Made by a program: the position numbers and the translations under genes. DNA of 11,454 nucleotides, from positions 1 to 11,454 of the forward strand of contig QUTJ01031404.1 of the NCBI GenBank assembly GCA_003573635.1, written 5' to 3'. The notes under the pieces were generated by a model that worked only from the letters and a program-made list of their open reading frames with translations, had not been told where the DNA came from and made no database searches. This DNA comes from Goniomonas avonlea (lineage: Eukaryota; Cryptophyceae; Goniomonadida; Goniomonadaceae). Positions within the stretch are counted from its first letter, which is position 1; every line of letters begins with the position of its first letter. This document shows, in pieces, positions 8,099 to 11,454 of the stretch.

Positions 8099-9907
8099 CC
8101 CCATCTCACTTCTCCAAAAAGCACGAGGGTCGCACCTCCTTCGGGCTTGACCTTGACGATGACAGGAGGACGAAGACGAGGAGGACGACGAAGCTGCCTG
8201 GACATGCGACGGTTGTCAGAAAGCTTTTGCTGCCTTGGGGGCTTCTCGAGTGAGTTTTCTTCTTGTCTTCGTCCCCCTCCTTGTTTCCCCTCCTTCTCCT
8301 TCATCCTCGGCTTCACTCTCCTCGCTTCAGTGCCCCCGACACTACGTTTGATTCAACGCGGCCTCTGGCACTCATGGGGCCTCTCCAGCAGCAGGCACAG
8401 GCGCAGGCACAGGCACAGGCGCAGAGCAGGCACAGACACAGCCACAGGCACAGACACAGAGGGATCTCGTATTTGTGGCTGGACACAGGAAACAGGAGAG
8501 CCCTTCTCTTTCTCTTTCTCCTTCTCTTCCTCTTTCGTTTTCTCCTTCTCCTTCTTTCTCCTCGTTCACCTCCTTCTTGTCCCGCTGCGACGGATCACTC
8601 TGTGTGTTTCTCAGTCGCAGTTGCTCGGTGTGTGTGTTTGTGTCCTTCTGTCTCCCAGTCCCATTCCCTCACTCACTGTTTGCTACAGTTTCGCTGTGAC
8701 ACCTGCCCCGACTTCGATCTCTGCGACATTTGTGCTGTGGCCGACTCCCAACCAAGAAAAGATCACGAAGCAGGGCATGGGTTCGCGCTGGTCCCCGCAA
8801 CCCCGACCCTGTCTCGAGCTCCCAGTGCTGTGGTTGCTCAGCTTTCGCCTGTCGATGTGACGTCGCTCTCTGTTGGAACCCCTGTGACGGCACAGGACAG
8901 CTACGGGAAGTGGTACCAGGTTTGTGGCGCCTGTGTCTGTGTGTTGTCGGCTTCTCTCACATACGTGCACTTTCTGTCCGTCTCTCGCTCACGCCATTCC
9001 TCGCTCACGCAGTCCGCGAGTGTCGCATTTGTTTGGGTCCCTGTGTTGGCTGCCGTTGTAAACCATTTGACTCCTTGTCTCAGTGTGCATGCACTGGTAA
9101 ATGTCTTTCCACTCACTCCGAGCAGGCCACTGTAATCGAGTTGGAACCACTGCGCGTTCGCTTCGAAGGTTGGCCTGAGCGGTGAGTGCATTTCATCGGC
9201 GTCCAGCGTTGACTTCTCGTGAATCTGCTTATCCCGTTCGAGACCTCTCCCCTCGCATCTACCTACAACAACTGAGACCGTGTTGAGGCAAATTTTACAA
9301 CCAGAAACGAAACCTGCGACCTTATCCTTCAGATCCAACGAAACCTGTAACCTTAACCTCCAGATACAACGAAACCGTGGATGCGACGAGGCTGAGGCAG
9401 TTCGACAGTGCGGCAGCTGTCGGTCCTGAGTCCTCGCGGGCAGGAGGCCGTGAGGAGGCGCACAAAATATTTGAAAACGTCCTCAGCTCCTTCTTGGACA
9501 AGTTGCCGGCTGAGCAGCGGGTGGGGTTTTGTCCCTCCGGTCGCCCTCCTTTTGTCCCTCTCACCCCCCTCCCTCTCCTCGCCCTCCTCTCCCTCTCACC
9601 GCCCTCCTTCCCCGGACACACTTCAGCTGGGCAGCGGGTGGATTTTCTTCCTGGCTGTCTCCCACTCCCTGTCTTCTACCCCCCGCCCTCCCTCTCCCGC
9701 TCTCCCTCTTCTCCCTCCCCCATCACCCCTCGCGCTCTCACAACCGTGACACCTCTCTCTCAGGGTGCCATGGTTGCTGGGTTTGCAACTCTGGTAGACG
9801 CTTTCCGCCAGTTTTGCGACGAACACACGGAAGAAGTTGTCACAGAGGCAATGGTTCGGGATTTCTTCCTGCAGCTGGACAGGAACAAGCGCCAGCGACA
9901 AGTCTAG
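6369..9907 (+). CDS. UBR7: UBR7-type protein with added ZZ finger and Tudor-knot domain
   Basis: Exons: 6369-6453, 6505-6593, 6636-6869, 6924-6968, 7015-7294, 7725-7852, 8166-8249, 8689-8919, 9126-9181, 9364-9520 and 9764-9907. They give 510 codons plus TAG, with all phases consistent. Residues 8-14 (LLDVVQK) match the UBR7 N-terminus. The UBR box spans about 34-90 (SFYWCRTCAG, ICFACIVVCH, TRCDCG). The PHD finger spans about 119-166 (RFCWCDEP, CVMCEDWYHDRHIG, CRDC) and is followed by FLWPY. Residues 180-225 are charged and carry a KRKRED nuclear-signal candidate. The UBR7 C-terminal motif follows (FWNQGWRSHLCRCAECLALY). An acidic linker leads to a ZZ finger, 299-348 (WTCDGC, FRCDTCPDFDLCDIC, H-x3-H). 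A Tudor-knot spans about 380-423 (GKWYQATVIELE, VRFEGWPERYNE). The UBR7 tail ends in MVRDFFLQLDRNKRQRQV. The family is a chromatin E3 ligase (histone H2B ubiquitination, H3/H4 binding). Human UBR7, about 425 residues, lacks ZZ and Tudor-knot. Exon 6 could instead start at 7749; 7725 restores family spacing. Confidence 0.93.
7295..7724 (+). other. UBR7 intron 5 with 17-C homopolymer
   Basis: A 430-nt intron (donor GTGAGT) follows four introns of only 42-54 nt. It contains C-rich and GTG/GCGC-rich low-complexity DNA and a run of 17 C at 7619-7635, with C7-9 runs also near 7326. There is no clear pyrimidine tract next to either candidate acceptor (7724 or 7748). No hidden coding exon was recognised in it. 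Confidence 0.7.
8058..8098. repeat. (TCTG)n microsatellite in UBR7 intron 6
   Basis: About ten uninterrupted TCTG units lie in the 313-nt intron 7853-8165, preceded by a CTCT/CCCT tract at 7880-7990. The same tetranucleotide occurs in the glycosyltransferase intron near 549-623. Confidence 0.95.
8390..8460. repeat. CAGGCA/CAGACA hexamer repeat in UBR7 intron 7
   Basis: Roughly twelve degenerate CAGGCA, CAGGCG and CAGACA hexamers lie in the 439-nt intron 8250-8688, which separates the two halves of the ZZ finger. A CTTT/CTTC-rich tract follows at 8500-8585. Frames through it give Gln/Ala/His-rich peptides only and are not coding by any homology. Confidence 0.9.
9261..9363 (+). repeat. Tandem copies of the exon 10 acceptor region inside UBR7 intron 9
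   Basis: The true acceptor CTCCAG (ending 9363) is followed by ATACAACGAAACC. Upstream in the same intron, CTTCAG (ending 9332) is followed by ATCCAACGAAACC, and ACCAG (ending 9304) by AAACGAAACC. All three share CGAAACC and the ACCTTA/CCTT tract between them. A fourth, more decayed copy around 9261-9290 keeps CTACAAC, GACCGTG and GAGGCA of the exon. Spacings are 28 and 31 nt, so upstream acceptors would break the frame. Confidence 0.65.
9521..9763 (+). other. UBR7 intron 10: stop-free, 81 codons long, with a repeated donor
   Basis: The intron begins GTGGGG after a CGG codon and ends in CTCTCTCAG. Its 243 nt equal 81 codons and contain no in-frame stop, so retention keeps the frame. The donor context GCAGCGGGTGG at 9514-9524 recurs at 9631-9641, exactly 117 nt (39 codons) downstream, preceded by a possible acceptor TTCAG. 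Splicing is preferred because joining the flanking exons restores the UBR7 tail spacing, and the intron is Pro/Leu/Ser low-complexity. Confidence 0.6.
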
Positions 9908-10548
9908 GTCGGCGCTGGGACTGCGGTGGCCGGCAGGTCCCCCTCCCCTTGACACACTGTGTCCAAGAAGCGAGCGTCGGTTCGCCACCTCTTAAGAAGC
10001 GAGGTTGACAGGCCTTGACACGCTGCGTCTCGCTCGGTTTGCGTGGTTGACAGGGCTTGGTAGCGGGCGGCTCGAGAGCTGCTTCGTGTCCCCCTCCCCT
10101 TGAAACACTTGTGTCTCCCTCGGTTTGCGTGGTTGACAGGGCTTGACACGCTGCGGCTTGGTAGCGGGCGGCTCAAGAGCTGCTTCATATGATGATGAAG
10201 AGACGTCACGCGACAAGTTTAAGTCGGCGCTTGGACTGCGGTGGCCGGCAGGTCTCCTCCCCTTGACTCACTGCGTCCAAGAAGCGAGGTTGACAGGCCT
10301 TGACTTCGGTTGACAGGCCTTGACAGCGGGAGGCTCGAGAGCCTGTGCGCCTCGCTCGCTTCGCCACCAAGAAGCGAGGTTGACAGGCCCTGACTCGCTG
10401 CGTCTCGCGCGGTCCACCTCTTAAGAAGCGGGCTGCTTCGTACGATGATGAACAGACGTCACAGAGACTTCTTCCTGCAGCTGGACAGGACCAAGCGCCA
10501 GCGACAAGTTTAAGTTGGGACTGCGGTGGCCGGCACGTCCCTCCCCGG
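9908..10548. repeat. Degenerate GC-rich satellite carrying copies of the UBR7 3' end
   Basis: The region downstream of the UBR7 stop is built from recurring pieces. GGTTGACAGGCCTTGACA-type units occur near 10004, 10046, 10131, 10288, 10308 and 10378. AAGAAGCGAGGTTGACAG, GTAGCGGGCGGCTCGAGAGC and CTCCCCTTGACACACTG also recur. Two further blocks (near 10195-10262 and 10461-10548) copy the last codons and post-stop sequence of UBR7. No gene is supported. Part of it may be the UBR7 3' UTR. Confidence 0.8.
10461..10548 (+). pseudogene. Duplicated fragment of the UBR7 last exon
   Basis: Bases 10461-10515 read GTCACAGAG, then a segment encoding DFFLQLDRTKRQRQV and TAA. The genuine tail at 9860-9907 encodes DFFLQLDRNKRQRQV and TAG. 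The match continues past the stop through GGGACTGCGGTGGCCGGCA. Relative to the original, 12-13 nt (around GCAATGGTTCGG) are missing. A second copy at 10207-10262 retains only CGACAAGTTTAAG and the post-stop block. Neither has an exon start or acceptor, so both are fragments. Confidence 0.8.
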
Positions 10549-10635
10549 GGGGAGACAGACAGACAGACAGGCAGTCTCAGGCAGTCTGTTGTCTGCCTGC
10601 CTGCTGTGCGCCTGTCTGCCCCCTGCCCCCTGCCC
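10549..10635. repeat. GACA / TCTGCC foldback microsatellite
   Basis: A GACA run (10552-10570) and short GGCAGTCT repeats are followed by TCTGCCTGCCTGC and CTGTCTGCC, the reverse complement in type. The stretch can fold back on itself. CCCCTGCC units follow. It uses the same tetranucleotide family as the intronic microsatellites in both large genes. Confidence 0.75.
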
Positions 10636-10827
10636 CTCCACGATCGTCCGGTCTTGATTGTGTGACTACTTGTAAAATGAACGTCAGTATGCTACTCTCG
10701 CGTTCTGCTGGTGCCTATCGAGCTCCGTCGGCCAGCTACAGCTGGTCGTAGGAACTTCACCATTCACGAGTACGCGTGAACAAATGTTAATATTGCATTT
10801 TATTGGTCGATTTTCACCAGTGGCCAA
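10636..10827. other. Intergenic DNA without recognised gene
   Basis: Nothing codes here by homology. A TGTAA at 10671 could be a distal polyadenylation signal for UBR7. A perfect short inverted repeat, CCAGCT-AC-AGCTGG, lies at 10732-10745. The segment 10780-10805 is AT-rich. Confidence 0.4.
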
Positions 10828-11164
10828 GATCCAGATCCCGGCATTCCCACAGCCCGGCGGATAACGTAGCGGATATTGGATAATTTGTTCCTCGTGCCAC
10901 CTTGCTACGTACCAGGCTGGTATTGGTGCCAGCCAGGCTGTGTAGTCTTTGAATACCGAAAGGTAGAAGAAAAACTTCAAAAAAGGGGGACGAAAATATA
11001 ATCAACGCTGGTTCGCTGTCCCAGCCAATATGCACATCCCAGCCGCCGGATTTGATACCAGGAAGGAGGCACGAGTACGATCCCGGCCTTCCCACGGCCT
11101 TTGGCGGATAGTAGCGGATAATCTGTAGTAGACAACACAAATTATCTGCTACTACCCGCCAAGG
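10828..11164. repeat. Pair of related foldback (MITE-like) repeats
   Basis: Two copies begin GATCCCGGC(A/C)TTCCCAC(A/G)GCC, at 10833 and 11079. They continue with GGCGGATA(AC)GTAGCGGATA. In the second copy, GGCGGATAGTAGCGGATAAT (11103-11122) pairs with the segment 11141-11160 (ATTATC, GCTACTAC and CCGCC) around an 18-nt loop, with two to four mismatches. In the first copy ACGTAGC (10864-10870) pairs with GCTACGT (10904-10910). A further hairpin GGCTGG/CCAGCC lies at 10915-10934. No transposase frame is visible. The structure suggests a nonautonomous foldback element or a decayed tandem pair. Confidence 0.6.
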
Positions 11165-11360
11165 CAAACTGGTGCGTACTTGGTGGATACCCTGCCAGGG
11201 AGGCCCCGGGGAGAGAGAGGAGAACGAGGCAGGGACAAGAGATATCGGCCTCGAGATACAGGCTACCCTGTACACTGCCGAGCTGCACAACAACTACTTG
11301 ATGTCCGACTTTCACACCCCCGAGTCCCACAACGACCGACCTTCACACACTGAGCTCGAT
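11165..11360. other. Intergenic DNA leading into the right-hand satellite
   Basis: No gene is recognised. Short palindromes (CCCTGCCAGGG, CCCCGGGG) and a GA-rich stretch occur at 11187-11225. Degenerate forms of the following 16-bp unit (CCGACTTTCACACC, CGACCGACCTTCACACAC) start near 11303. Confidence 0.45.
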
Positions 11361-11454
11361 GTTCGACCTTCACACTGTTCGACCTTCACACTGTTCGACC
11401 TTCACACTGTTCGACCTTCACACTGTTCGACCTTCACACTGTTCGACCTTCACA
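11361..11454. repeat. 16-bp tandem satellite GTTCGACCTTCACACT
   Basis: Five complete perfect units and a sixth partial unit of GTTCGACCTTCACACT run to the right edge of the window, with degenerate units just upstream. Units are contiguous, with no spacers, so this is not a CRISPR-type array. Its full length is outside the window. Confidence 0.95.

Noticed and set aside
9005-9125. Cys-rich frame ECRICLGPCVGCRCK upstream of exon 9 as an additional zinc-binding exon
   Set aside because: Splicing TACCAG at 8919 to GCC at 9126 gives an uninterrupted Tudor-knot (WYQ then ATVIELE) in phase; the Cys-rich stretch would split the domain.
10814-11293. 159-codon minus-strand open frame over the foldback repeats
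   Set aside because: It crosses both repeat copies and palindromic arms, has no recognisable motifs, and its internal similarity is explained by the DNA duplication.
11361-11454. CRISPR-like array
   Set aside because: The units are only 16 bp and directly adjacent, with no unique spacers; the genome is eukaryotic.

Overview
The window is nuclear DNA from a eukaryote, most likely a microbial eukaryote (protist or alga). Genes are interrupted by GT-AG introns, many only 42-54 nt long. Spacers and large introns are packed with simple repeats. Two genes belong to eukaryotic families (RPB5 and UBR7). No rRNA, tRNA, CRISPR array or bacterial-style operon was seen. I cannot place the lineage further from sequence alone.

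Layout. Bases 1-226 are a GTGAGT-type satellite inside an intron. From 3673 down to 227 (minus strand) runs a gene cut off by the left edge. It encodes a signal-peptide protein with a degenerate methyltransferase-like segment and a GT2/GT92-like glycosyltransferase domain split over seven recognisable exons. Its leader has a candidate 42-nt intron and a short uORF. A 466-bp divergent spacer separates it from a plus-strand gene (4140-4964, two exons) for an unrecognised, charged, largely disordered protein. That gene converges on a complete minus-strand gene for RNA polymerase subunit RPB5 (5327-6177, five exons, with the start codon split by an intron). RPB5 shares a roughly 190-bp divergent promoter with the main gene, a complete 11-exon UBR7-type gene (6369-9907).

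The most interesting object is the UBR7-type protein, modelled here at 510 residues. The usual UBR box and PHD finger are present. A ZZ zinc finger followed by a Tudor-knot/chromo-barrel domain is inserted before the conserved C-terminal tail, making a predicted four-module chromatin reader/ubiquitin-ligase protein. Its first four introns are tiny (42-54 nt). The six introns around the inserted modules are 182-439 nt, pyrimidine-rich and microsatellite-laden, and two contain repeats of the adjoining splice sites.

From 9908 to the right edge no gene is supported. There is a degenerate satellite carrying two extra copies of the UBR7 3' end, a GACA/CTGC foldback, a pair of related palindromic elements, and the start of a 16-bp satellite. 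The genes are not obviously one pathway. RPB5 and UBR7 are both nuclear (transcription and chromatin) and may share regulation through their common spacer.
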